NCBI GenBank assembly: GCA_030747885.1
Contig: JASLJW010000008.1
Span: 1-8,372 of the forward strand
From: Candidatus Thalassarchaeaceae archaeon
Lineage (GTDB): Archaea; Thermoplasmatota; Poseidoniia; Poseidoniales; Thalassarchaeaceae
Length of the DNA stretch: 8,372 nt
Direction: 5' to 3'
Shown here piece by piece: positions 1-7,341 of this stretch. How positions within the stretch are numbered: the first letter of the stretch is position 1; each line of letters opens with the position of its first letter. Under the pieces are notes generated by a model. The model was not told the origin of the DNA, did no database searches, and saw only the letters and a list, made by a program, of their open reading frames with translations. Both the position numbers and the translations under genes were made by a program.

Positions 1-867
1 CTGTTCTATTGACCTATATCCAGATGCTAGGTCCCTTAATCCCGGTGCTCGAACAAGCAATGGAAGAAGAGATCCGTGTACTCCAGATGCAGGATGAAGT
101 AGATGGACTTCGTTAAAATCTGGTTCACCCGAGGCATCATTCAACACAACGATGTTGTTCAAACTAAAATTTCGATGAGTTAGACAACCTACTGTTTCCT
201 TACCATGAGGTGCTCTCCAAAGTGTAGATGCTGAAGATCTCTCTTCTAGATTTTTCAAGCGATCATTCCATGGCTTAGCATAGCGAATTGGATTTGCCGT
301 TTCTAAAACAGAGGAATGAAAATCACCGAGAATCCTTCCACATGATTCTACCAACAAGCGAGCATCTCCCAATCTATCTGAAATTAGAAGATTGGAAAGT
401 ACTTGATCAGCATTTGGCCAAGGACTCAAATCTCTCCATAGAAGAAGAATATCTCGTCCCTGAAATTGAATTCCGCCTTGAGCAACATACGGATTTTCAT
501 CGAGATGATTAGCAAGTCTACTACCATGTCCATCATCATCAAATGGAAGAAATTCTAGTCTCCAAATTCCTTGTTTACCACTATCAATCAAACCAACTGG
601 TCCAAGTGGACCATTAGACCATTCCAATGTCTTTGCATTGCTTATCGAATCTAGTTCCCCCCATTTCCCATCCATGTCTATCCATGATTGAAGACCTTCC
701 AAAGATGGAAGGTCGTTAATTGGCCAATACATGGTCAATGTATCCCAAGGAATCGGTACATCGAATGAACGAAAACCAATTGGGTGGGGGGCATTAGATG
801 CTTTGATGGATGTTGTGACGGCTCCATGCGGAAACCATGGTTCATCAAGCACATCGGGGGTGCCCAT
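1..867 (-). CDS. APH/kinase-like-fold protein, catalytic motifs altered; partial, C-terminus outside the window
   Basis: The minus strand is open for 289 codons from an ATG at 867-865 to the window edge with no stop, so the 3' end is missing. The part that can be placed is the C-terminal half: a helix around residues 165-190 (LGDARLLVESCGRILGDFHS), then HRNFSLNN at 231-238 and LLHPASG at 256-262. These resemble the helix, the catalytic loop (usually HxDxxxxN) and the metal-binding loop (usually hhDhxxxG) of aminoglycoside phosphotransferase-like enzymes. The catalytic Asp would be Asn233 and the metal Asp would be His258, so the protein may be inactive as a kinase. The start is uncertain: the frame stays open upstream to a TGA at 915-913, leaving a TTG at 900-898 as an alternative that adds 11 plausible residues. 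It diverges from the HAD gene. That it is a gene is clear; the family is tentative, and the first 100 residues are unassigned. Confidence 0.6.
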   Translation of the reverse strand, partial: MGTPDVLDEPWFPHGAVTTSIKASNAPHPIGFRSFDVPIPWDTLTMYWPINDLPSLEGLQSWIDMDGKWGELDSISNAKTLEWSNGPLGPVGLIDSGKQGIWRLEFLPFDDDGHGSRLANHLDENPYVAQGGIQFQGRDILLLWRDLSPWPNADQVLSNLLISDRLGDARLLVESCGRILGDFHSSVLETANPIRYAKPWNDRLKNLEERSSASTLWRAPHGKETVGCLTHRNFSLNNIVVLNDASGEPDFNEVHLLHPASGVHGSLLPLLVRAPGLRDLASGYRSIEQ

Positions 868-959
868 GGCCTCGCGAATAGAATAAATGGCTTGAGTCAA
901 CCGGTTGAGAACTCAATCTCCGCAATGATTGAACATTATGATGCATCCATTGCAAGAAT

Positions 960-1496
960 ATGGGGGGGGCGCTACCATTAGCTGTTGACCTTGATGGAAC
1001 CGTAATTCTCTCAGATATGACGAAAATTAGTGCAAAAAGAATAATTTTCAGAAGACCTTGGTATATTTTCCTGATTCCTTTCTTTGAATTAACAAAAGGA
1101 CGGCCATATTGGAAGAAGAGGGTCGCAAATCTTGTTTCGGTAAAACCAGATGAACTCGTCTATCATGAAGCATTCATGACTTGGTTGGAAAACGAAAAAG
1201 AAAGTGGAAGAGAAATTATTCTCGCTACTGCATCTCATATTGTTCAGGCTTTACCAATCGCAGAACATGTCGGACTATTCGACGATGTAATGGGTTCTGA
1301 GGGGACATTGAATCTAGGCGGAAAACACAAAGCTAAGGCTCTAGTACAACGATATGGGAAAGGTAAATTTGCATACTGTGGCAATTCTAAAGCAGATTTG
1401 GAAGTATGGCCAGATGCAGGGGAAATTATCGTTGTAAATCCTAGTAGAGGGGTTCTTTCAGGCCTTCATCGAGATCCAGATATCTTATTCGAATGA
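960..1496 (+). CDS. stand-alone HAD phosphatase of the UbiA-prenyltransferase-associated type
   Basis: This 178-residue protein has the HAD-superfamily motifs in order: motif I DLDGT at 10-14 (Asp10 nucleophile, Asp12 acid/base), motif II in ILATAS (Thr90), a Lys-rich helix GGKHKAKAL at 120-128 for motif III, and motif IV GNSKAD at 141-146 (Asp146 as metal ligand). Residues 31-60 form a hydrophobic and basic cap (RRPWYIFLIPFFELTKGRPY). The sequence is most like the N-terminal HAD domain that precedes a UbiA prenyltransferase in fused proteins, where cap and motif II read similarly. Here no UbiA domain follows: the gene ends in TGA and uppS starts 59 bases later. The substrate is unknown; the neighbouring polyprenyl synthase suggests a polyprenyl-linked phosphate or phosphosugar (inference). 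The ATG lies at the edge of a run of eight G, and no Shine-Dalgarno precedes it. Family is fairly sure, function is not. Confidence 0.85.
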   Translation: MGGALPLAVDLDGTVILSDMTKISAKRIIFRRPWYIFLIPFFELTKGRPYWKKRVANLVSVKPDELVYHEAFMTWLENEKESGREIILATASHIVQALPIAEHVGLFDDVMGSEGTLNLGGKHKAKALVQRYGKGKFAYCGNSKADLEVWPDAGEIIVVNPSRGVLSGLHRDPDILFE

Positions 1497-1555
1497 AATC
1501 CATTCTCTGAGAGGAATCAAAGACAAGGAACTCATCCAAGAAGGTAGGGGAGCAC

Positions 1556-2425
1556 ATGGGTTGGTTAGGTCGGGGCATTGATGCTTCAGCAAAATGGCTA
1601 CTAAAATTCAGGTTAATTCGTGCTCCTGCAAGGTGGGTAGCCAATTCAAAATTCGCATGGAGTTTTGTATCTAGAACTGATCGAGTTCGTGCAAATCGTC
1701 TTCGAGATCGTATTGTTCATGCTGAAATTCCTCAACATGTTTCCATCATCATGGATGGAAACAGGAGATTCGCAGAAAACGAAGGATTGGATAGTTCAAT
1801 TGGTCACAGATATGGTAAACAGAAATTGGAAGAAGTGATGGATTGGGTTCTAGAATTGGATATCCCATATCTGACAGTCTACGCATTAAGTACAGAGAAT
1901 GTAATCAATCGAACTGAAGATGAACTTGAAGTTCTTTTTGATCTCTATGTTGAGGGACTAGAAGATCTTCTCAAGAATGAACGAATTTTTGCTAATCGTG
2001 TAAAGGTACAAATCGCGGGTCACAAAGAATTGTTACCAAAAAATGTTATCGAAGCAATCGAAAACGCAGAGAAAGCAACGGCGAATCACGACGGATGTGT
2101 TTTCACAATCTGTCTTGCATATGGTTCTAGAGAAGAGATTCTAGTTGCTGTTCGCAGTATAGCAGAAGATCATGCATCGGGAGAGGTTTCAATTGATGAA
2201 ATAGATGAAAAGATGATTTCTAAACGACTCTACACTGGTGGATTACCAGATCCTGATTTGATTATTCGCACTTCTGGAGAAGAAAGAATCTCCAACTTCC
2301 TGCTATGGCAGGCTGCCTATTCTGAACTCTACTTCACCGATGTTTTCTGGCCTTCATTTTCAAAAAGTGATTTCTTCAATGCGATTGAATCTTATCAAAA
2401 TAGACGCAGACGATTTGGAGAATAA
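1556..2425 (+). CDS. uppS: cis-polyprenyl (undecaprenyl-type) diphosphate synthase
   Basis: Condenses isopentenyl diphosphate in cis onto an allylic primer to make the long polyprenyl diphosphate that carries glycans across the membrane; archaeal members often prefer geranylgeranyl diphosphate as primer. All family motifs are present: IIMDGNRRFA at 64-73 with catalytic Asp67, GH at 83-84, LSTENVINR at 111-119, CLAYGSREEI at 186-195, RTSGEERISNFLLWQ at 238-252 and AYSELYF at 254-260. MDGNRRF is the archaeal/eukaryotic form. At 289 residues it is longer than bacterial enzymes (about 250) because of a basic, amphipathic N-terminal extension of about 55 residues that may bind the membrane; archaeal homologues often have a shorter version. 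The ATG follows a purine-rich stretch (AAGGTAGGGGAG, 1541-1552). It is the middle gene of HAD-uppS-Nudix, with only 2 bases before the Nudix start. Confidence 0.95.
   Translation: MGWLGRGIDASAKWLLKFRLIRAPARWVANSKFAWSFVSRTDRVRANRLRDRIVHAEIPQHVSIIMDGNRRFAENEGLDSSIGHRYGKQKLEEVMDWVLELDIPYLTVYALSTENVINRTEDELEVLFDLYVEGLEDLLKNERIFANRVKVQIAGHKELLPKNVIEAIENAEKATANHDGCVFTICLAYGSREEILVAVRSIAEDHASGEVSIDEIDEKMISKRLYTGGLPDPDLIIRTSGEERISNFLLWQAAYSELYFTDVFWPSFSKSDFFNAIESYQNRRRRFGE
2417..2420 (+). promoter_or_regulatory. ribosome binding site of the Nudix gene
   Basis: GGAG lies seven bases before the ATG at 2428, inside the last codons of uppS. It supports this start and translation of the Nudix gene from the uppS mRNA. 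Confidence 0.6.
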
Positions 2426-2427
2426 CC

Positions 2428-2871
2428 ATGGAAGAACTATGCTCTAGTTGTGGAAATGACCCATGGCCAAAACCATCTTTGGCTGTTGACGCTGTAGTAA
2501 CAAGGGAAAACGGAAACGAAGTACTATTGATTCGAAGAGGAAATAATCCATGGAAAGGATCCTGGGCATTTCCAGGAGGTTTCGTAGAACTTGGTGAGAA
2601 TCCATTGGATGCAGTTCTAAGGGAATTGAAAGAGGAAACTGGAGTCATCGGAACCAATCCTGAGATTCTATCTGTTCGAGGGGACCCTGGACGCGATCCT
2701 CGCAAACATATCGTTTCAATTTTCTACCGAGTTCACGTTGAGGGCGATTCAATACCTTGTGCTGGTGATGATGCTGAACATGCAGAATGGATTGAAGTGA
2801 AGAGAGCTATCGAAGAAGGAATGGCAGGTGACCATGTAGATGTTCTTCGAGATTCGCTGTTTCAGACATAA
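2428..2871 (+). CDS. Nudix hydrolase
   Basis: A 147-residue Nudix-fold hydrolase. The complete Nudix box (Gx5Ex7REUxEExGU) spans residues 51-73: Gly51, Glu57, Arg65-Glu66, Glu69-Glu70 and Gly72, the Glu residues binding Mg2+ or Mn2+ for cleavage of a nucleoside-diphosphate-linked substrate. The N-terminus (CSSCGNDPW, Cys5 and Cys8) looks like half of a zinc ribbon. The following PKPSLAVDAVV resembles ADP-ribose pyrophosphatase and related archaeal or bacterial enzymes, but the box alone does not fix the substrate. The gene starts 2 bases after the uppS stop and has a GGAG (2417-2420) seven bases upstream, inside uppS, so translation from the same mRNA is very likely. Whether it acts on isoprenoid or nucleotide-sugar diphosphates or is simply a housekeeping enzyme is open. 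Confidence 0.93.
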   Translation: MEELCSSCGNDPWPKPSLAVDAVVTRENGNEVLLIRRGNNPWKGSWAFPGGFVELGENPLDAVLRELKEETGVIGTNPEILSVRGDPGRDPRKHIVSIFYRVHVEGDSIPCAGDDAEHAEWIEVKRAIEEGMAGDHVDVLRDSLFQT

Positions 2872-2931
2872 TGCAACTAAACACATCATTTTGGTAGCCA
2901 ATGATAAGAGTCTAATGCCATTCGTCTATTC

Positions 2932-4203
2932 ATGCGAAAGGAATTGAAAACACTTCCTTCCTTTTTCGCAACCTTTTGTGTCTGCCTATTATTGGCAGGG
3001 TGTTTGTCTTCAGAACCAATTGAAGAGCAAAAAGAAGAATCTGAATGGACTGCGACAATCACATCAATTATTCCAGAGAGTGGCGACCACCCAGTTGTTG
3101 CAAATATTCGTTTAATTGAAACTGATTCAGAACAAGTAGTGGCGTTTACTGAACCCTTGGAAGGGACATTCGGAATCGCATCTTTGACTACATGTGATTT
3201 GGTCAAAGAGAATCAGTGCACATTCGAATCATACAATTTGAGTGGTAACGAGACATTCACCCCAGTTCGTGTGTCCTATGGTAATGTCGGAGAAAACAAC
3301 AGCAGTGTTTGGATTATTTCCGACATTGGAATTCTTTTCCCATCAAACGATAAACAAGGACGTGTTGTCCTCTATGACAATAATTTACAAGTCTCTACTA
3401 CTGTAATAGAAGGGATTGGTCGTACTGTTTGTGCTGAACCAGGAGATTTTGATGGTGATGGTGACATCGACCTCACCCTATGTGAGTTCGGTCACGATGA
3501 AGGATCAATTTCTTGGATTGAAAACAATGATGGCGGTTGGGAACAGCACGTAATAGATCCTAGGCCAGGTGGCATCCATGCCATGCCTGTAGATGTGGAT
3601 AATGACAATGATTTAGACATCGTTGCAATCTTATCTCAGAACGTCGAAGAAATCATGTTGTATCGAAATGATGGGGCTGGAAACTTCACATCTGAATCAT
3701 TGCACTATTCCAATCTGACATACTTTGGAATGAGTGGACTTCGCCTTACAGACTTGGATAATGATGGAGATGAGGACATCATTTTCACCAATGGGGACAC
3801 AATGGATTTTGATACCCCAGCAGAAATCAATCCAAATCAACTGCATGGAGTAGCTTGGTTGGAAAACGATGGTTTAGGAAAATTCACACATCACGAAATC
3901 ACTCGTAATTGGGGTGCTTACGACACAGCATTTTCCGATGTCGACGGAGATGGCGATCTAGATTTAATTGTGATTTGTTTGCAGATGGATGGGCAATTCC
4001 CCGTTGATACAACACGCACTCAGATTGTAGTGATGGAACGTGAAAATTCAACTTGGATTCGACATAATATTGAGACTAGTGCGCCACATAGAATGCTCAC
4101 TATCGAAGTTGTAGGAGATACACTACTCGTAGCAAGCCACGATCCGATGGAACAAGGTGGGGACTTATTCAAACTCGCAAGATTAGAAATTCTTCCAATC
4201 TAA
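2932..4203 (+). CDS. secreted lipoprotein with FG-GAP/VCBS Ca2+-binding-type repeats
   Basis: A 423-residue exported protein. A basic N-terminus (MRKELK) and hydrophobic stretch (residues 8-22) lead to the lipobox LLAG-Cys24, followed by an acidic linker (EEQKEESE), so the mature protein is probably lipid-anchored outside the membrane. Four Asp-rich loops of the DxDxDGDxD kind occur at residues 172-180, 221-229, 274-282 and 336-344, each followed by a hydrophobic strand (e.g. DLDIVAIL), with aromatic segments such as WLENDG and YRNDG between them. This is the pattern of FG-GAP/VCBS repeats, which form blades of a beta-propeller and bind Ca2+ (family knowledge). Repeats 1, 3 and 4 are near-canonical; repeat 2 (VDNDNDLD) has Asn replacing Gly. 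The role is probably adhesion or surface binding; no catalytic domain is seen. No Shine-Dalgarno precedes the ATG, and the 60-base gap upstream suggests a separate transcription unit. Confidence 0.9.
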   Translation: MRKELKTLPSFFATFCVCLLLAGCLSSEPIEEQKEESEWTATITSIIPESGDHPVVANIRLIETDSEQVVAFTEPLEGTFGIASLTTCDLVKENQCTFESYNLSGNETFTPVRVSYGNVGENNSSVWIISDIGILFPSNDKQGRVVLYDNNLQVSTTVIEGIGRTVCAEPGDFDGDGDIDLTLCEFGHDEGSISWIENNDGGWEQHVIDPRPGGIHAMPVDVDNDNDLDIVAILSQNVEEIMLYRNDGAGNFTSESLHYSNLTYFGMSGLRLTDLDNDGDEDIIFTNGDTMDFDTPAEINPNQLHGVAWLENDGLGKFTHHEITRNWGAYDTAFSDVDGDGDLDLIVICLQMDGQFPVDTTRTQIVVMERENSTWIRHNIETSAPHRMLTIEVVGDTLLVASHDPMEQGGDLFKLARLEILPI

Positions 4204-4208
4204 ATGGA

Positions 4209-5258
4209 TTAAGCAATTGGGCCAATCAGTTCTTCTAATTCTGAACGATTATTATGAATAGATTGGATCCTCGATTCTTGCTCTAAGATAGATTGAATCC
4301 ATAAGTTGAAAATCTCATCAATTCCATCTCTATCTAATGATTTCCACCGAAACAACGTACGTGGAAACCTATGCTCAATATCATCGAGGAAGCCTCGTTC
4401 TGCTCTTGAAATCAATAATGTCGGAATGCCTTGTATCACAGCCTCGGATGCCAGCGTTGTAGAGCCAGTCAATACACCATCAAACATTGCAATTTGAGTA
4501 GGTATTTCCCAAGCAGCATCTGTTGATTCAAGTGCAGACTCCTTAGTATGAACGAAATGAACTGGTAAATCCTTAATCCAATAATCATAATTTATCAACT
4601 CAGAATCGTCATGAATTCCCCCACCATGAATTAAGCGATGGAAAATTACAGGAGCATCTGAAATTGTTTCACTAGTAGATTGAATTCCTTCGCGAATTTG
4701 TGAAATTGCTTGTTTCCTAACTGATTTTCCTGCTGGGATATCAACATACACCTCTGGTAAAATCCCAGAATACCTACGAACTCGAGAATCTGAAGCAATA
4801 CTATCAGAAATTTCTTTTTTCCAAGATTTCGGGAGAAGGATTTCTGTTGCATATCTTTTTGCAATTCTATGTGCTATGTGATTTACTTCAGTATCACTAA
4901 TGTAAATTCTTTCAGAAATTCCGGCTCTCTTTGCTGCAATCAACTCAAGGGATGCTCCCTTCACCACAATTCTCTGTATCTGAGAATTTGAATGAAGATA
5001 TTTTCTCACTATTTTTATTCGTCTTCTAGCAATTCTAAATCTTTCAAACCTACCAATATCTGGCCCCACAGGCCGTTCCACCCACAAATGTGGACGGTGA
5101 GGTATTCTTCCATCCCTTGTTCGAAACATTATCTGTACCTCTGTTCTAGATGTTAAAACAAGAATATCATCTGGATGACCCCCTCTAATGAATGAGCTGA
5201 AAAGTTGGAAATGAGCAGGATGGTCAATCACCCAACAAGTTGGAATTGCACCCTCCAT
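4209..5258 (-). CDS. DUF354 family protein, GT-B-like (putative glycosyltransferase)
   Basis: A 349-residue protein matching the DUF354 pattern found mainly in archaea and some bacteria, related in fold to GT-B glycosyltransferases and UDP-GlcNAc 2-epimerases. Seen here: an N-terminal strand-loop WVIDHPAHFQLFSSFI (9-24), a following strand ILVLTSR (32-38) typical of the first Rossmann half, SDTEVNHIAHRIAKRYATEI (121-140) in the usual position for the DNE-like motif, RRYSGILPEVY (161-171), and the C-terminal nucleotide-sugar-type loop DGVLTGSTTLASEAVIQGIP (260-279). There is no signal peptide or transmembrane helix, so it is cytoplasmic. The enzymatic activity of DUF354 is not established; involvement in envelope or glycan assembly is inference. 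It diverges from ridA (60 bases between starts) and converges with the lipoprotein gene with 5 bases between stops. No Shine-Dalgarno precedes the ATG. Confidence 0.8.
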   Translation of the reverse strand: MEGAIPTCWVIDHPAHFQLFSSFIRGGHPDDILVLTSRTEVQIMFRTRDGRIPHRPHLWVERPVGPDIGRFERFRIARRRIKIVRKYLHSNSQIQRIVVKGASLELIAAKRAGISERIYISDTEVNHIAHRIAKRYATEILLPKSWKKEISDSIASDSRVRRYSGILPEVYVDIPAGKSVRKQAISQIREGIQSTSETISDAPVIFHRLIHGGGIHDDSELINYDYWIKDLPVHFVHTKESALESTDAAWEIPTQIAMFDGVLTGSTTLASEAVIQGIPTLLISRAERGFLDDIEHRFPRTLFRWKSLDRDGIDEIFNLWIQSILEQESRIQSIHNNRSELEELIGPIA

Positions 5259-5318
5259 ATTTGACCGAACGAGACTTATCGCATGAAGCGAACGCTCTTG
5301 TGACGGCTATACTGTGGA

Positions 5319-5693
5319 ATGAACATGACGAAGGAGAGGATCGATACTGGAGGAAGTGTGTTTGGACCATATAGCCCAGGAGTGAAAGCAAATGGATTCA
5401 TTTGGTTAGCTGGACAAATTGCTCCAGAATCTGGAGACACAACAGCGGAACAAACTTCTGGAAGTCTACAAAAAATCGATGCATTGTTAGCATCTGCAGG
5501 AGCTTCCAAACACGATGTTTGTTTTGCTCAAGTTTTGTTAGATTGTATTGATGACTTCAGCGAAATGAATGAAATATATGGAAAATGGTTGGAAGGTGTA
5601 GAAATTCCACCTGCACGTGCTGCATTTGAAGCAGCTAATCTTCCGAAAGGTGCTAAGGTTGAAATCGTCATTCAAGCTATTTCTCCAGAGTGA
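5319..5693 (+). CDS. ridA: RidA/YjgF/UK114 family enamine/imine deaminase
   Basis: Rid proteins form trimers that hydrolyse reactive enamine/imine intermediates, such as 2-aminoacrylate from PLP enzymes, to keto acids and ammonia. The 124-residue length is typical. Residues expected for an active RidA are present: GPYSPGV at 16-22 (Tyr18, matching Tyr17 of the E. coli protein), Arg100 in PPARAAFEAANLPKG (matching Arg105) and Glu115 in AKVEIVIQA (matching Glu120). The early ANGFIWLAGQIAP (24-36) is the usual second strand. A second ATG two codons in (5325) is possible. No Shine-Dalgarno precedes either, consistent with a leaderless first gene. It is followed after 4 bases by a small membrane protein and then a phosphohexomutase, so the three are probably cotranscribed, though no metabolic link is obvious. 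Confidence 0.92.
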   Translation: MNMTKERIDTGGSVFGPYSPGVKANGFIWLAGQIAPESGDTTAEQTSGSLQKIDALLASAGASKHDVCFAQVLLDCIDDFSEMNEIYGKWLEGVEIPPARAAFEAANLPKGAKVEIVIQAISPE

Positions 5694-5697
5694 TGAA

Positions 5698-5892
5698 ATG
5701 CCTGGAAGCCCCTATAATGAAAATCCAACTGGGATTCTGACTTGGCGTGATATTCTACCTTGGATGATTTCAATTCCAATCGTATTCATCGGAACAGGAT
5801 TTTTCATGTTCGATTCAATTGGTGCAATCATTGGTGGAATCTCCTCAATTATTGTTCTCTGGATTCTTTCAAGGATTTTTGGCCACAAGTGA
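5698..5892 (+). CDS. small two-helix membrane protein, unknown function
   Basis: A 64-residue protein starting MPGSPYNENPTGILTW. It has two predicted membrane helices, about residues 20-40 (ending IGTGFFMF) and 42-61 (IGAIIGGISSIIVLWILSRI), and a short basic end. The frame is open further upstream to an ATG at 5617, but that start would lie well inside ridA and encode a segment with no helix or domain character, so the start at 5698, four bases after the ridA stop, is chosen. A weak purine stretch (GAGTGATGAA, 5688-5697) precedes it. The protein could be an orphan membrane anchor or regulator; no family is recognised. Its position between ridA and the phosphohexomutase gene, with short gaps on both sides, suggests cotranscription. 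Confidence 0.7.
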   Translation: MPGSPYNENPTGILTWRDILPWMISIPIVFIGTGFFMFDSIGAIIGGISSIIVLWILSRIFGHK

Positions 5893-5908
5893 TAGAAAGA
5901 TGAGGGGA

Positions 5909-5916
5909 GAGGGTGA
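5909..5916 (+). promoter_or_regulatory. strong ribosome binding site of the phosphohexomutase gene
   Basis: GAGGGTGA, close to the full anti-16S complement, lies with its GAGG core seven bases before the ATG at 5920. It fixes this start and contrasts with the lack of such a site before the first genes of the units here. Confidence 0.7.
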
Positions 5917-5919
5917 ATC

Positions 5920-7341
5920 ATGGCGGAGTGGGCTTTGCACTGCTTCAAGGCATACGACATCAGAGGAATCGCTAACAATGAACTTGATGAAGCGTTTGCT
6001 GATCGACTTGGGAGATCAATCGCAAAATTCCTAGACGCATCGTCCATAGCCGTAGGTAGAGATATTCGAGAATCTTCACCTTCACTACATTCAGCATTTG
6101 TTTCAGGCCTGATTCAAAGTGGAGTAGATGTACACGATATTGGAATTTGTACCACTGGTGCACTTTACCATGCTACTTCAGTCTTAGATGTTGATGGAGG
6201 GGTAATGATTACTGCGAGTCATAATCCTCCAGAATATAATGGATTCAAAATGTGCAGAGGCACTTCTGCAATGGCCGGAGAAGAAATACAAAATCTTAGA
6301 ATTACTTTCGAAACAGGGGAATTCTTGACTCCAAATTCTCTAGGAGAACATTTGATTCTTGATTCCTTCACAAACACACATATCGATGCAGTCATCGATG
6401 CTACAGGTACGATCCGAAGATCTGTTCATGTGGTGATTGATGCAGCCAATGCTGTACCAGGACCTTTTCTCAAAAATGTCCGTGAACGTCTAAATGGCCA
6501 TGGAACTGCACTCTATTGTGAATGGGATAATTCATTTCCAAATCATGCTCCAGACCCGACGAGACCAAAAAATATGGTAGATTTAGGTGAAGAGGTTGTA
6601 CGAACAGGGGCAGAATTTGGAATAGGAATTGATGGGGATGGAGATAGGGTAGGAGTTGTTGATGAAAAAGGACAATTTATTCACCCAGATCGATTGTTAG
6701 CAGTCTTTGCAGAAGATATTCTAAAAGAAATACCGATTGATGCTTCGGAAGAAGCTAGAACTGTAATTCACGATGTGAAATGCAGTATGGCTCTTGAACA
6801 AACCATTCGAGCAAATGGTGGAATTCCTCACATGATGCGTACCGGTCATTCATTCCTCAAACAAGCATTACGTGAAATGCCTGAATGTCCAATGGCTGGA
6901 GAAATGAGTGGACATTTCTTTTTCCACGATCGTTGGAATGGATTTGATGATTCCCTCTACGCAGTGGGTAGACTAATGGAAATTGTAGCAAGAAGATGTC
7001 CGAATGGGGAGCCTTTCTCAAGTCTCTTTGATAATATTCCAAATTATCCTTCAACAGGTGAAGCAAAAGTTCCTTTGTCTGGAGAACGAGAAGATACAAT
7101 GTCTGCCGTAAAATCTTCATTTTCTGATTTAGAATGTAATCTTGCAGATGGTGTGCGAGTTAGGTACGACTCTCATCTAGGTGTAGAATCGGGTTGGTTT
7201 CTATGTAGGCCTTCCAACACGGAACCTATTCTTGTAATGAGGGCTGAAGCCGATTCTCAAAGGGGATTAGATGCTATTCGAAATGATGTTGAAAATAGAA
7301 TTGGAAATTTCATAGATCTGTCAAAATTTCAGGATGCGTAG
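5920..7341 (+). CDS. phosphomannomutase/phosphoglucomutase (alpha-D-phosphohexomutase)
   Basis: Interconverts hexose 6-phosphate and hexose 1-phosphate through a phosphoserine, giving precursors for nucleotide sugars. The 473 residues hold all four domain signatures: an N-terminal FKAYDIRGIA (9-18), the catalytic loop TASHNP (98-103) with Ser100 as phosphoserine, the metal loop DGDGDR (238-243), the sugar-recognition loop GEMSGH (327-332) and the C-terminal phosphate-binding loop RPSNTEP (430-436). The FKAYDIRG start and GEMSGH loop favour the ManB/PMM-PGM branch over GlmM, but substrate preference (mannose, glucose or glucosamine phosphate) cannot be settled from motifs, so no symbol is given. 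It follows the small membrane protein by 27 bases and has a strong ribosome binding site. The TAG stop lies within a GCGTAGCGTAG sequence at the edge of intergenic element A, which may set the C-terminus. Confidence 0.93.
   Translation: MAEWALHCFKAYDIRGIANNELDEAFADRLGRSIAKFLDASSIAVGRDIRESSPSLHSAFVSGLIQSGVDVHDIGICTTGALYHATSVLDVDGGVMITASHNPPEYNGFKMCRGTSAMAGEEIQNLRITFETGEFLTPNSLGEHLILDSFTNTHIDAVIDATGTIRRSVHVVIDAANAVPGPFLKNVRERLNGHGTALYCEWDNSFPNHAPDPTRPKNMVDLGEEVVRTGAEFGIGIDGDGDRVGVVDEKGQFIHPDRLLAVFAEDILKEIPIDASEEARTVIHDVKCSMALEQTIRANGGIPHMMRTGHSFLKQALREMPECPMAGEMSGHFFFHDRWNGFDDSLYAVGRLMEIVARRCPNGEPFSSLFDNIPNYPSTGEAKVPLSGEREDTMSAVKSSFSDLECNLADGVRVRYDSHLGVESGWFLCRPSNTEPILVMRAEADSQRGLDAIRNDVENRIGNFIDLSKFQDA

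Noticed and set aside
288..981. Plus-strand open frames at 288-512 and 784-981
   Set aside because: They lie opposite the 289-codon minus-strand frame, which reads as a far better protein; the second also overlaps the HAD start.
4204..4208. Terminator between the convergent lipoprotein and DUF354 genes
   Set aside because: Only five bases separate the stops and no hairpin or T-run is seen, so the transcripts must overlap or end inside the genes.
4646..4864. Minus-strand frame of 72 codons inside the DUF354 gene, and similar frames at 5276-5509, 5972-6163 and 6857-7120
   Set aside because: Shadows of well-supported genes in other frames, with no motif or start signal of their own.
5617..5697. 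Upstream ATG giving a 91-residue version of the small membrane protein
   Set aside because: The additional 27 residues lie entirely in another frame of ridA and carry no recognisable feature; the start at 5698 follows the ridA stop.
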